From the NCBI RefSeq assembly GCF_943913405.1, contig NZ_CALTYA010000010.1, positions 31,668 through 95,667 on the forward strand: a stretch of DNA of 64,000 nucleotides. The letters run 5' to 3'. Position 1 is the first letter of the stretch. Each line of letters opens with the position of its first letter. The DNA is from an uncultured Flavobacterium sp. Its GTDB lineage: Bacteria > Bacteroidota > Bacteroidia > Flavobacteriales > Flavobacteriaceae. Under the pieces are notes generated by a model. That model was given only the letters and a program-made list of their open reading frames with translations, did not search any database and was not told the origin of the DNA. A program made the translations under genes and the position numbers. This document shows positions 41,592 through 50,517 of this stretch, piece after piece.

Positions 41592-42338
41592 ATGTTATCA
41601 ATAAAAAATTTACACGCTGGAATTGAAGATAAAGATATCTTGAAAGGAATCAATCTTGAAGTGAAAGCTGGCGAAGTTCACGCAATTATGGGACCGAATG
41701 GGTCTGGAAAAAGTACACTTTCTGCTGTAATTGCAGGAAATGAACATTATGAAGTCACAGAAGGTTCTGTTGAATTGGACGGCGAAGATCTAGCTGATTT
41801 GGCCCCGGAAGAAAGAGCGCACAAAGGTGTTTTTCTTTCGTTTCAATATCCGGTTGAAATTCCTGGAGTTTCGGTAACGAACTTTATGAAAACAGCCATC
41901 AACGAAGGCAGAAAAGCAAAAGGACAGGAAGAAATGCCGGCCAACGAAATGCTGAAATTGATCCGTGAGAAATCTGAATTGTTGGAAATCGACCGTAAAT
42001 TCTTGTCTCGTTCCTTAAACGAAGGTTTTTCGGGTGGAGAGAAAAAGAGAAACGAAATTTTCCAAATGGCAATGTTGGAACCGAAATTGGCAATCTTGGA
42101 TGAAACCGATTCCGGTCTTGATATTGATGCCTTGAGAATCGTAGCAAATGGTGTGAATAAATTGAAAAGCGAAAATAACGCTATCATCGTAATCACGCAT
42201 TACCAAAGACTTTTGGATTATATCGTTCCTGATTTTGTTCACGTTTTATATAACGGAAAAATCGTAAAATCTGGCGGAAAAGAGTTGGCTTACGAATTAG
42301 AAGAAAAAGGGTACGACTGGATCAAAGCCGAAAATTAG
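41592..42338 (+). CDS. sufC: Fe-S cluster assembly ATPase SufC
   Basis: A 248-residue ABC-type ATPase that powers SufBC2D. Walker A is GPNGSGKST (near residue 35), the signature motif is NEGFSGGEKKRNEI, Walker B is PKLAILDETDSGLD and the H-loop is VITHYQRLL. The SufC-typical sequence LAPEERAHKGVFLSFQYP is present. It binds SufB and SufD. It is separated from sufB by a toxin-antitoxin pair and followed by a repeat-rich gap before sufD. Confidence 0.97.
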   Translation: MLSIKNLHAGIEDKDILKGINLEVKAGEVHAIMGPNGSGKSTLSAVIAGNEHYEVTEGSVELDGEDLADLAPEERAHKGVFLSFQYPVEIPGVSVTNFMKTAINEGRKAKGQEEMPANEMLKLIREKSELLEIDRKFLSRSLNEGFSGGEKKRNEIFQMAMLEPKLAILDETDSGLDIDALRIVANGVNKLKSENNAIIVITHYQRLLDYIVPDFVHVLYNGKIVKSGGKELAYELEEKGYDWIKAEN

Positions 42339-42399
42339 TTAGCAGTTAACAGTTTGCAGTTTGCGAAAACTCATAACTCATAACGTATAACTCATAACT
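42338..42399. repeat. Two adjacent arrays of 7-bp units in the sufC-sufD gap
   Basis: From 42338, AGTTAGC, AGTTAAC, AGTTTGC, AGTTTGC run in tandem (7-bp period). From 42369, ACTCATA, ACTCATA, ACGTATA, ACTCATA follow, also with a 7-bp period. The unit types differ and face opposite directions. The repeat lies inside the operon and fills most of the 68-bp gap. Confidence 0.7.
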
Positions 42400-42406
42400 A
42401 AATACA

Positions 42407-43723
42407 ATGGAATTAAAAGAAAAATTAATATCGTCTTTTATGGCTTTTGAAGAACAAGTGGATGTCGATTCTGACTTGCATGACATTCGAACAGAAGCAT
42501 TTAAGAATTTTGAAGAAAAAGGCTTTCCTACAAAAAAGGATGAAGCTTGGAAATATACTTCCTTAAATTCAATTCTAAAAAATGATTTTAGCGTATTCCC
42601 AAAAAAGGAAAATGCTATTGAATTTTCTGAAGTAAAAAAATATTTTATTCACGAAATTGACACCTATAAAGTTGTTTTTGTGGACGGAGTTTTCAGTTCA
42701 TTCTTGTCTTCAACAACACACGACGGATTAGATGTTTGCTTGATGTCATCGGCATTGACTAAGCCAAAATACAAAATGGTGATTGATGAATATTTCAATA
42801 AAATTGCCAACAAAGATGAAAGTCTTACGTCATTAAATACCGCTTTTGCGTATGAAGGCGCTTATATCAACATTCCAAGAAGCAAAGTTGCTGACAAGCC
42901 AATCGAAATCATAAATTTTTCTACAGGATCTGAAGCTGCGCTTTTGGTACAGCCAAGAAATTTGATTATCGTTGGGGAAAATGCCCACGTTCAAATCATC
43001 GAAAGACACCAATCTTTGAATGAAAATCCAGTTTTGACGAATTCTGTTACTGAAATTTTTGCCCAAAAAAGAGCAATTGTAGATTATTATAAAATTCAAA
43101 ATGACAATCTGGAGGCTTCCTTGATTGACAATACTTATATCGCCCAAAAAGAACAAAGCCATGCTTCTGTGCATACTTTTTCTTTCGGAGGTAATTTGAC
43201 AAGAAACAACTTGAATTTTTACCACCAAGGCGAACATATCGATTCTACGTTGAAAGGAATTACAATAATCGAAGGAAAACAGCACGTTGACCACTATACT
43301 TTAGTACAGCATGCGACTCCAAATTGCGAAAGCCACCAAAATTACAAAACGATTTTGGATGACAAGTCAACAGGAGTTTTCAACGGTAAGATTTACGTAG
43401 AAAAAGAAGCCCAAAAAACGAATGCTTTCCAGCAAAACAACAACATTTTGTTAAGCGATAAAGCTTCTGTAAATGCAAAACCACAGTTGGAAATCTTTGC
43501 TGACGACGTGAAATGTTCACACGGTTGCACGATTGGACAACTAGATGAAAAAGCAATGTTTTACATGCAATCACGAGGAATCCCTGAGAAAGAAGCGAAG
43601 GCTTTGCTTATGTATGCTTTTACGAATGAAGTTATTGAAAGCGTTAAAATTCCGGCTTTGAAGGCTCGAATCACTAAAATTATTGCCATGAAACTTGGCG
43701 TTAATATTGGTTTTGACTTATAA
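42407..43723 (+). CDS. sufD: Fe-S cluster assembly protein SufD
   Basis: A 438-residue SufB paralogue of the SufBC2D complex, involved in iron entry and complex stability. The C-terminal beta-helix is recognisable (YKTILDDKSTGVFNGKIYVEKEAQKTNAFQQ, then DDVKCSHGCTIGQLDEKAMFYMQSRGI), including the conserved His in CSHG. The N-terminus (RTEAFKNFEEKGFPTKKDEAWKYTSL) is family-standard. Last gene of the first suf unit; a hairpin terminator follows. Confidence 0.96.
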   Translation: MELKEKLISSFMAFEEQVDVDSDLHDIRTEAFKNFEEKGFPTKKDEAWKYTSLNSILKNDFSVFPKKENAIEFSEVKKYFIHEIDTYKVVFVDGVFSSFLSSTTHDGLDVCLMSSALTKPKYKMVIDEYFNKIANKDESLTSLNTAFAYEGAYINIPRSKVADKPIEIINFSTGSEAALLVQPRNLIIVGENAHVQIIERHQSLNENPVLTNSVTEIFAQKRAIVDYYKIQNDNLEASLIDNTYIAQKEQSHASVHTFSFGGNLTRNNLNFYHQGEHIDSTLKGITIIEGKQHVDHYTLVQHATPNCESHQNYKTILDDKSTGVFNGKIYVEKEAQKTNAFQQNNNILLSDKASVNAKPQLEIFADDVKCSHGCTIGQLDEKAMFYMQSRGIPEKEAKALLMYAFTNEVIESVKIPALKARITKIIAMKLGVNIGFDL

Positions 43724-43749
43724 TTAAAAGCTTTTCTAAATTATTTAAG

Positions 43750-43775
43750 GCGATATCGAAAGATGTCGCTTTTTT
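43750..43775 (+). terminator. Terminator of the first suf unit
   Basis: GCGATAT (43750-43756) pairs with ATGTCGC (43763-43769) with one G-T pair, followed by six T. Confidence 0.8.
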
Positions 43776-43797
43776 ATTTAGAATTAATAAAAATAAT

Positions 43798-43828
43798 TTG
43801 CACAAATCAATTGCGCTTCCTAGATTTG
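43798..43828 (+). promoter_or_regulatory. Promoter of the heme receptor/HmuY unit
   Basis: TTG at 43798-43800 and TAGATTTG at 43821-43828, 20 bases apart, match the Bacteroidota -33/-7 pattern well. It lies 25 bases before the receptor start. No Fur-like box is obvious. Confidence 0.7.
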
Positions 43829-43853
43829 CAATTTAGAATTAATCTAAAGTAAG

Positions 43854-45974
43854 ATGCAAATTTATACCAAGGCTTTCATTTCCTTATCCGTTCTTTTCGT
43901 GACAAATGCTTTTTCTCAAGAGCAAGTTAGAGATACAACAGCTACTACCAAGCTTGAAGAAGTTGTGGTTACTGGGCAATTTGAGCCTCAATCAATAAAA
44001 AAGTCTGTTTTTAATGTTCGTGTCATTTCCAGTCAAGATATCCAAAATCTTGCAGCAAATAATTTAGGCGATGTTTTAAATCAATATTTAAATATTACTT
44101 TAAGACCAAGTGGAACTGATGGAAGATCTACAGTTTCAATGTTTGGACTTGATGCTTTTTATTTCAAAATTTTAGTTGATAATGTCCCTTTAGTGAATGA
44201 AGCTGGTTTTGGAAACAATATTGATTTGTCTCAGATTAATCTTAACGATGTTGAGCGAATCGAAATCATTGAAGGCTCAATGGGCGTTACTCACGGCGCA
44301 AATGCAGTAAGCGGAATTTTAAACATCATCACTAAAAAATCTTCAATACACAAATGGTCAATTAGCGCAACTGCACAAGAAGAAACCGTGAATAATGAAT
44401 TTTCACTTTTTGATGAAGGAAGACATATTCAAGCATTAAAAATCTCTCACAATATAAACTCTAACTGGTTTGCTTCAATTGGTGCAAATAGAAATGATTT
44501 TCAAGGCTATCTTGGCAATAAACAAGGAAAAGAATCTATTGAAAATAATGAGCTGAGAGGATTTACTTGGCTTCCGAAAGAGCAAATTACAACCAATGCT
44601 TTATTGTCATACCAAAAAAATGATTTCAGGATATTTTACAAATTCGAATATCTTGATGAAAATATAGATTATTACAACAGTACTGTTCAATCCGGATTTA
44701 CCACTGAACTAGGTTCTTACCGTTATGCGGAAGACAAGCGCTATTTTACAGAACGATTCTACCATCACTTAAACGCTTCAGGAAAAGCATTTTCACAATT
44801 GAATTATAATGTTTCAGTATCGCATCAAAAACAATCAAGAAGCGTTGAGGATTTTGATTATTATATGGTTACTGATACTGAAAAAGATAATGTTGAGGTA
44901 AAAGACCAATCTATGGAAGTGCTTTATTCTACAGGAACATTGAGCAACTTTTTCAAGAATAGTATCGTAGATCTTCAGGTAGGATATGAATTCGTAAACA
45001 ACAATGGATTTTCATTGGTAGAAGAGGAAAATAGAAAGTTTACCCCTGTTAGAAAGACACTTGAAAATTATGATTTCTTCGTTTCTTCTGAAATTAAGGC
45101 AACTGAAAAATTCTATGTTCGTCCGGGAATTCGATTTTCTTCGCAATCAAAATTTGAAAACCAATATGCTTCTTCTTTAGGTCTTCGCTATATTTTTGAC
45201 AATAATATTGAACTTCGTGGCTCTCTAGGAAAATCTTTCAGAACGCCGACTTTTGAAGAATTATATTCAAAGCAGATCTTTGACGGCCATCACTTTACAG
45301 GAAATGAAAATTTAGTTCCAGAAACCAGTACTTCATACGAAATTGGTATAAAAAAATCAACTTATTTTGATTCAGGATTAGCCTTGACAAATAGTTTTAC
45401 CGGTAGTTATCTTGATGTGAACGACAGAATTGACATGGCATTTGTCAGAATTAATGAATCAAATACTCCTGAATACCAATATATAAATATCAGCGATTAT
45501 AAAATGTGGAATTTTTCTACCACACATCAATTAAAAAAAGACAATTGGATGTTCAATTTTGGCGCAGCAGTGGTTGGAATTTCACAAAAAATAGAAAACC
45601 AAGTCTTTTCTTCAGATGACAAATTTTTATATTCATTCAACTTAAACAGCAGCGTTTCTTACTCATTTCCAAAATGGAATTCTGTTTTCTCTGCCTATTA
45701 TAAATATAACGGAAGAACCCAACAGTTTATTGAAGCGTCTTCTGAATATGTTATTTCTGAAATTGAAGCGAGCAATTGGCTGGATGCTTCTTTTAGAAAG
45801 TCATTCTTCAAAAATAAATTCGATGCGACAATTGGCGCAAGAAATATTCTAGACGTTACAAATGTCAATCAAACTAGAACAGGAGAAGGCGCAGGTCATG
45901 CCGGATCTTCAAGTCAAATGCTGGCTTATGGTCGATCTTATTATTTAAAACTTACGTATAACCTTAATTTCTAA
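43854..45974 (+). CDS. TonB-dependent outer-membrane receptor (probably heme)
   Basis: A 706-residue receptor: signal peptide (ending NAFSQ), TonB-box-like segment LEEVVVTG near residue 40, plug domain at about 45-160 (DVLNQYLNITLRPSG.. DVERIEIIEGSMGVTHGANAVSGILNIITKK), then a 22-strand barrel (FRTPTFEELYSKQIF as usual) ending in aromatic YNLNF. The heme substrate is inferred from its partners: HmuY follows at 15 bp and the convergent hemS-hmuVUT operon imports heme. I would compare it with HmuR. Confidence 0.87.
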   Translation: MQIYTKAFISLSVLFVTNAFSQEQVRDTTATTKLEEVVVTGQFEPQSIKKSVFNVRVISSQDIQNLAANNLGDVLNQYLNITLRPSGTDGRSTVSMFGLDAFYFKILVDNVPLVNEAGFGNNIDLSQINLNDVERIEIIEGSMGVTHGANAVSGILNIITKKSSIHKWSISATAQEETVNNEFSLFDEGRHIQALKISHNINSNWFASIGANRNDFQGYLGNKQGKESIENNELRGFTWLPKEQITTNALLSYQKNDFRIFYKFEYLDENIDYYNSTVQSGFTTELGSYRYAEDKRYFTERFYHHLNASGKAFSQLNYNVSVSHQKQSRSVEDFDYYMVTDTEKDNVEVKDQSMEVLYSTGTLSNFFKNSIVDLQVGYEFVNNNGFSLVEEENRKFTPVRKTLENYDFFVSSEIKATEKFYVRPGIRFSSQSKFENQYASSLGLRYIFDNNIELRGSLGKSFRTPTFEELYSKQIFDGHHFTGNENLVPETSTSYEIGIKKSTYFDSGLALTNSFTGSYLDVNDRIDMAFVRINESNTPEYQYINISDYKMWNFSTTHQLKKDNWMFNFGAAVVGISQKIENQVFSSDDKFLYSFNLNSSVSYSFPKWNSVFSAYYKYNGRTQQFIEASSEYVISEIEASNWLDASFRKSFFKNKFDATIGARNILDVTNVNQTRTGEGAGHAGSSSQMLAYGRSYYLKLTYNLNF

Positions 45975-45989
45975 CATAAATATAATACA

Positions 45990-47084
45990 ATGAAAAAAAC
46001 GTTTTTATTATTATCAGTAGCTCTATTGAGCTTAGCATCTTGTTCAAGTGATGATAACAGCACGTCAGTAGTTCCTGAAATTCCTTCTGTAGGCGAGATT
46101 TTACAGCCAGCAGTTGGTGGGCCAAACCAGCCAAACCAAGTTTACATTGACTTAAGCGCTGAAGCTTCAACTTCAGTAAAAAGAGATAGTTGGGATTTTG
46201 GATTTGCAACTGGTTCTGAATTTAGAGTTATCCTTAATGGTTCACTTAAAATGGCAGCTAAAAAATTAGAAACTTCTGATATCACGCTTCCTCAAACAAC
46301 TGACGAAAATGTAGGTGTAGGACAAGGTACTTTTCCAGCTTCAAATGGATATGTTGATAACCCGACTGGTATTTTAACTGGTGCAGGTGGTGGAGAAGGA
46401 ACAGCCATTGCTGAAATTTCTGCTACTGACGCTGAAAACAAAGTTTACTTAGTAAATCTTGGATATGCTATTCCAACAGAAGCTCCAGCTGTAGGTTCAG
46501 TTGCTACTGACGGCGCAAGCAGAGGATGGAGAAAAGTAAGAATCTTAAGAAACGGTACAAACGGATATAAAATTCAATATGCTGCTTTAGATGCTACAAC
46601 ATTTACTGAAAAAACAGTAGAAAAAAATGCGGATTTTAATTTTACATTTTTTAGCTTGACTAGCGGTGCAGCTGTTGCGGCTGAGCCTCAAAAAACGAAA
46701 TGGGACTTGAACTTCACAACTTTCACAAACTATCTTCAAGCTGGCGGGTTAGTAACTTACGGATACTCTGACTTTATCGTTACAAATATGAAAGGCGGAA
46801 CAAAAGCATACCAAGTTTTGACTTCTGAAGGAGGAACTTATGAAAACTTTACTAAAACTAATATCGTTGAAAATAATTTTACAGTTTCTGCAACTGACCA
46901 AAGAATAATCGGCGCTAACTGGAGAGCCGGCGGAGGACCAACTTCTTTACCGAGCGTAAGAACTGACCGTTTTTATGTTATCAAAGACGTTGCCGGAAAC
47001 TATTACAAAATCATCTTCCGTGCAATGACTAATGCACAAGGTTTAAGAGGATATCCAACATTTGAATACGCTTTATTGCAATAA
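45990..47084 (+). CDS. hmuY: HmuY-family heme-binding lipoprotein
   Basis: A 364-residue outer-membrane lipoprotein with lipobox SLASC near residue 17. The HmuY hallmark is the segment VKRDSWDFGFATGSEFRVIL near residue 60 and a second WDLNFTTFTNYL segment. HmuY captures heme from host or environmental proteins and hands it to the receptor HmuR. This version is longer than the about 216 residues of Porphyromonas HmuY; the extra part lies mainly in the Gly/Thr-rich middle. It follows the receptor at 15 bp and ends at a strong terminator. Confidence 0.88.
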   Translation: MKKTFLLLSVALLSLASCSSDDNSTSVVPEIPSVGEILQPAVGGPNQPNQVYIDLSAEASTSVKRDSWDFGFATGSEFRVILNGSLKMAAKKLETSDITLPQTTDENVGVGQGTFPASNGYVDNPTGILTGAGGGEGTAIAEISATDAENKVYLVNLGYAIPTEAPAVGSVATDGASRGWRKVRILRNGTNGYKIQYAALDATTFTEKTVEKNADFNFTFFSLTSGAAVAAEPQKTKWDLNFTTFTNYLQAGGLVTYGYSDFIVTNMKGGTKAYQVLTSEGGTYENFTKTNIVENNFTVSATDQRIIGANWRAGGGPTSLPSVRTDRFYVIKDVAGNYYKIIFRAMTNAQGLRGYPTFEYALLQ

Positions 47085-47095
47085 TCATACAAACT

Positions 47096-47125
47096 AAACC
47101 CTGATACATTCTGTCAGGGTTTTTT
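47096..47125 (+). terminator. Terminator after hmuY
   Basis: AAACCCTGA (47096-47104) pairs with TCAGGGTTT (47114-47122) around a nine-base loop, followed by T residues. Confidence 0.88.
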
Positions 47126-47143
47126 ATAAATCAAGAACTTAAA

Positions 47144-47220
47144 ATTGGTAAAATTCTCTACCAATAATTTTAGATAGGTTTTATTAGTTTGAAAGCCGGG
47201 CAGCAATGCTCGGCTTTTTT
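47144..47220 (+). other. Two further hairpins of unknown role, second with T-tract
   Basis: ATTGGTA/TACCAAT (47144-47150, 47159-47165) is followed by AAAGCCG/CGGCTTT (47192-47198, 47211-47217) with a T-run. The second looks like a Rho-independent terminator although no gene lies between it and the hmuY terminator. A short RNA of about 80-100 bases would explain it, but no promoter box is clear. Confidence 0.4.
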
Positions 47221-47240
47221 ATGTTTATATACTGAAAATG

Positions 47241-47387
47241 TCTACAGAATGTATAAAAGGTTCTACAGATAAGAATAAATGTTCTACAGAATGTATATAA
47301 GCTTCTAGAGAAAAGAACTAATATTCTAGAGAAAGTATAACTTATTCTAGAGATGATACAAAAGGTTCTACAGATGAGATCTTTCTT
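47241..47387. repeat. Tandem array of seven 21-bp units
   Basis: TCTACAGA or TCTAGAGA occurs at 47241, 47262, 47283, 47304, 47325, 47346 and 47367, that is, with an exact 21-bp period. The rest of each unit is looser (AATGTATAAAAGG-like). As 21 is a multiple of three, the array is open on the minus strand and would encode a 71-residue chain (47184-47399) of seven-residue repeats such as ICRTFYT; I see no start support and do not call it a gene. The array lies between the hmuY and hemS ends. Confidence 0.85.
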
Positions 47388-47457
47388 TAAATAAATCATT
47401 AGGTAACCAATCTAGAATTCTTAAGAAGTTAAAAATACTTCAGTGCAAAAAGCACAA

Positions 47458-47494
47458 TAAAAAAATCCTGCAATGTCAATGACACTGCAGGATT
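47458..47494 (-). terminator. Terminator of the hemS-hmuVU unit
   Basis: AATCCTGCA.. and ..TGCAGGATT (47464-47494) form a long stem with a small loop, followed in the minus direction by T residues. It lies 29 bp past the hemS stop. Confidence 0.85.
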
Positions 47495-47522
47495 AAAGAA
47501 AATATATTAAATACTAACTAAA

Positions 47523-48560
47523 CTACAAACTAGCAACCAAATCTTTCCATTCTTTTAATTCAGGAATGCCTGGTTTTCTTTTTCCGAAGAATTGAACGAT
47601 GATTTCGCCCATTTCGTTGAAAACCTCAATTGCCGTTACTTCGCCGTCTTCTGTTGGTTTTCTCACGATCCAAGTCTGTGCGATTTTTGACATATCCAAG
47701 TGCATGTTGAAATCTGGATCCATGATGTTGAACCAGTCGCCGTGCCACATTGTTTTTCTCACTCTGCCGGTATGGATTTGGATATTTCCTCTGTTTCCAA
47801 CAAAAACCATGATTGGCAATTTGCTTTCTGCAGCGCCTTCCAGCATTTTCACAATAACGTCTTTATCCACTTTTTTAGCGTAGTTTTCATTCGGAGCCAA
47901 ACGCAAAGCCTGAGTTCTTGTCACTCCAAATTTGCGAAGCATTCCGAAGAATTCATGCGTATCTTTCAAGGTTTCCCAAGCCGCCTGAAAACCAGCAACG
48001 TCAATATCAGCATCTGCTTTCTCGTCAATATTCAACGGCACTTCAACCGTAGTTTCGTCAATAGATTGGTCTTCTGATTTGTATTTTGCCACCAATTCGT
48101 CAAAAGCCGCATCGTTGCTGTCTTTTGTCAAATAAATTTTGTGGATTGCTAAACCATCTTTTCCGAAGAACTGAAGGCTTTTTCTGTCGCCGTGCTCTGA
48201 TTTCTCAGCAACCGCAAAAACTTTCGCCCAGTGGCCTAAAAAGATGCGCAAATCGATATCTTCACCCACAAACAAGCCAGCGTGTGGCGAACTGAAATCT
48301 GGATTCAAGTAAATTCCTTTTCTTTCGTGAACGCATTCTTCGTTTCTTGTCAACGCCATTACTTTCTCTAATTTTTCAATCTCAGAAAGAATTGCCGAAA
48401 ACTCAGGACGAAGTCTCGTTACGGTTTCACCCACTTGTGTCGCTACCAATTCGGCTTCGCTAACGCCAAGTTTCTCTGCTGCATTACGGATTCTCAAATT
48501 TGGGCTTTCAGCTTTCAGCTTTTCCCACTGTGATTTCAGGTTATTTGTTATTGTATCCAT
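47523..48560 (-). CDS. hemS: Hemin-degrading factor HemS/ChuS
   Basis: A 345-residue cytoplasmic heme-handling protein made of two similar halves (about residues 20-165 and 190-335). The halves share the patterns VMALTRNEECVHERKGIY / PIMVFVGNRGNIQIHTGRV and FVGEDIDLRIFLGHWAKVFAV / WFNIMDPDFNMHLDMSKIAQTW. ChuS/HemS store or break down heme to release iron. It is the last gene of the heme import unit, 12 bp after hmuV. Confidence 0.92.
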   Translation of the reverse strand: MDTITNNLKSQWEKLKAESPNLRIRNAAEKLGVSEAELVATQVGETVTRLRPEFSAILSEIEKLEKVMALTRNEECVHERKGIYLNPDFSSPHAGLFVGEDIDLRIFLGHWAKVFAVAEKSEHGDRKSLQFFGKDGLAIHKIYLTKDSNDAAFDELVAKYKSEDQSIDETTVEVPLNIDEKADADIDVAGFQAAWETLKDTHEFFGMLRKFGVTRTQALRLAPNENYAKKVDKDVIVKMLEGAAESKLPIMVFVGNRGNIQIHTGRVRKTMWHGDWFNIMDPDFNMHLDMSKIAQTWIVRKPTEDGEVTAIEVFNEMGEIIVQFFGKRKPGIPELKEWKDLVASL

Positions 48561-48572
48561 TTATATAAAATA

Positions 48573-49349
48573 TTATGTTCCAAAAATGATTAAAGGGTTT
48601 TGATTCACCGGATTAAGGCAAATCGTGCAAGGAAAATTATAGACCTTGCTGATGATTTCTTTCGTAAAAACTTTCTCCGGCTTGTCGTGGTTTACGATTT
48701 TTCCTTTTTGCAGAAGCAATACGGAATCGGCGAATTGTGCAGCCAAATTCAAATCGTGTAAAACTACAACCGCTGTATTTCCTCTTTCAGTAAAGTCTTT
48801 TACCGTATGCAATATTCTGTGCTGGTGTAAAATATCCAAGTTGTTCAATGGCTCGTCCATAAAAACAAGCTTGTGCGCAACGTCATTTTCCAGTTGTGTC
48901 AAGACTCTGGCCAAGTGAACGCGCTGCCTTTCACCACCCGAAAGCGTGTTGTAATCTCGGTCTTTAAACGCCACAACGTCGGTTTCTGCCATAGATTTTA
49001 AAACTGCGTCTATATCAGATTGATGAGGTATTGAATTGAAATAAGGATAGCGTCCCATCATGACGACGTCCATCACGGTCAACGGAATATCCGAACTGTT
49101 TTGCTGTGAAAATTTGGCTTTGTGAAGAGGCAATTCTTTTTGGTCCCAAGCTTCAAAAGTTTTTTTCTTGAAGATAATGGGCTCGTCATTGTGCTTCATT
49201 TCATTGGCCAATATACTCAAAAGTGTCGATTTTCCGGCACCATTTGGACCAACAATTACCAGCAGTTCGCCATAATTTACGGTCACGTCGATGTTTTCCA
49301 AGATGGAAACCTTTTTATGCGAATACGATATTTTACAGGCTTCTAACAT
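48573..49349 (-). CDS. hmuV: Heme ABC transporter ATP-binding protein
   Basis: A 258-residue ABC ATPase: Walker A GPNGAGKST (near residue 35), Q-loop FSQQN, signature LSGGERQRVHLARVL, Walker B KLVFMDEPLNNLD, and H-loop VVLHDLNLAA. It fits HmuV/BtuD-like proteins that pair with FecCD permeases. Only 2 bp separate it from hmuU. It powers import of heme across the inner membrane. Confidence 0.92.
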   Translation of the reverse strand: MLEACKISYSHKKVSILENIDVTVNYGELLVIVGPNGAGKSTLLSILANEMKHNDEPIIFKKKTFEAWDQKELPLHKAKFSQQNSSDIPLTVMDVVMMGRYPYFNSIPHQSDIDAVLKSMAETDVVAFKDRDYNTLSGGERQRVHLARVLTQLENDVAHKLVFMDEPLNNLDILHQHRILHTVKDFTERGNTAVVVLHDLNLAAQFADSVLLLQKGKIVNHDKPEKVFTKEIISKVYNFPCTICLNPVNQNPLIIFGT

Positions 49350-49351
49350 AA

Positions 49352-50386
49352 TTACATAGATTTTCTGCTTCTAATTAAAATGGCAATAAAGATTGGCGCT
49401 CCCATAAAAGCAGTCAAAATCCCGATTGGAATTTCAGATGGAGCGGCAATTGTTCTGCTGATCGTGTCTGCTGAAAGCAATAAAATGCTTCCGAAAATAG
49501 CCGACATTGGCAGAATAATGTGATAATTCGATTTGAATATCAGTCTTAAAATATAAGGAACAATCAAGCCGACAAAACCGATGTTCCCGGTAAATGCTAC
49601 ACAAGTTCCCACCATCAAAGCAGTTAAGACCACGATTCTTTTTTTAATTTTCTCTACCGGAATTCCCAAATGCTGTGCGTCTTTTTCACCGAGCATCATC
49701 GCATTCAAGGCTTTTCCTTCGGTAATTAATATTGAAAAGGCAAAGAGAATAATTATTGCTAAGATTCCGTTCTTTGTCCAAGTGGCACCGCCAAGGCTTC
49801 CTAAATTCCAAAATGTCAAATCTCTAAGTTGTTCTTCCTTAGAAAGATAAATTAAAAAACCAGTCGTCGCGCCAGCCATTGCAGTAATTGCAACTCCGGA
49901 AAGCAGCATTACGATTACGTTTGTTTTCCCGTTGGTTGTTGAAATTCGGTACACCATTGTCATGGTCAATAAAGCGCCTAAAAAAGCCGCAATACTCAAA
50001 ATTGAAAAGTGAAAAACCTCTGGAATATAGGGCTTAATATAAGCTCCCAAAACAATGGAAATCGCTGCAAAAAGCGAAGCTCCCATTGTGATTCCGATCA
50101 AGTCAGGTGAGGCGAGGGGATTCTTGAACATTCCTTGAAGGCACGTTCCTGAAACCGCCAAAGCACTTCCGACTAAAACCGCCATCACAATTCGTGGCAG
50201 TCTTAGATTCATCAATACAAATTTATCGCTCGCCGGAATTGTGTTGTCATCATTCCATAAAGCCATAAAAATTTCAAAGAAAGAATGTTTTTCAAATTCA
50301 TAAACTCCCATGTATAAAGACGTTACGGCTAGTAAAATCAATAAAATCAAGCTTAAGAAAATGTATAACGGTAATTTATTTTGCAT
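49352..50386 (-). CDS. hmuU: Heme ABC transporter permease (FecCD family)
   Basis: A 344-residue integral membrane protein with about ten helices. FecCD hallmarks: LRLPRIVMAVLVGSALAVSGTCLQG, FKNPLASPDLIG near the N-terminus, GFVGLIVPYILRLIF and EIPIGILTAFMGAPIFI near the C-terminus. It is the permease of the heme importer. Between it and hmuT lies a 131-bp gap filled by a large inverted repeat, which is unusual inside an operon and might reduce expression downstream of hmuT. Confidence 0.92.
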   Translation of the reverse strand: MQNKLPLYIFLSLILLILLAVTSLYMGVYEFEKHSFFEIFMALWNDDNTIPASDKFVLMNLRLPRIVMAVLVGSALAVSGTCLQGMFKNPLASPDLIGITMGASLFAAISIVLGAYIKPYIPEVFHFSILSIAAFLGALLTMTMVYRISTTNGKTNVIVMLLSGVAITAMAGATTGFLIYLSKEEQLRDLTFWNLGSLGGATWTKNGILAIIILFAFSILITEGKALNAMMLGEKDAQHLGIPVEKIKKRIVVLTALMVGTCVAFTGNIGFVGLIVPYILRLIFKSNYHIILPMSAIFGSILLLSADTISRTIAAPSEIPIGILTAFMGAPIFIAILIRSRKSM

Positions 50387-50399
50387 TTTATTTATTTCT

Positions 50400-50500
50400 C
50401 CTGCAAGGTTTTCAAAACCTTGTAGGTATTAAATGTAAGATTTCGAAAAGTCTTACAGCTATTTAAAATCAAACCTACAAGGTTTTGAAAACCTTGCAGG
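50400..50500. repeat. 28-bp perfect inverted repeat around a hairpin, between hmuT and hmuU
   Basis: The arm 50400-50427 (starting CCTGCAAGGTTTTC) is fully complementary to the arm 50473-50500, 28 of 28 bases. Each arm is itself nearly palindromic (AAGGTTTTCAAAACCTT). The spacer carries a third hairpin, GTAAGA/TCTTAC (50435-50456). The element resembles dispersed palindromic elements of flavobacteria or a strong transcript-stabilising stem. Confidence 0.88.
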
Positions 50501-50517
50501 ATTTATGATAACTTGTA

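Noticed and set aside
47241..47387. CRISPR array
   Set aside because: Units are directly adjacent with a 21-bp period; there are no spacers of constant length and no cas genes.
47184..47399. 71-codon minus-strand reading frame over the 21-bp repeats as a gene
   Set aside because: The frame is open because the repeat length is a multiple of three; there is no promoter, no supporting start and the composition (Phe/Arg/Cys/Thr/Ile repeats) is unlike known proteins.
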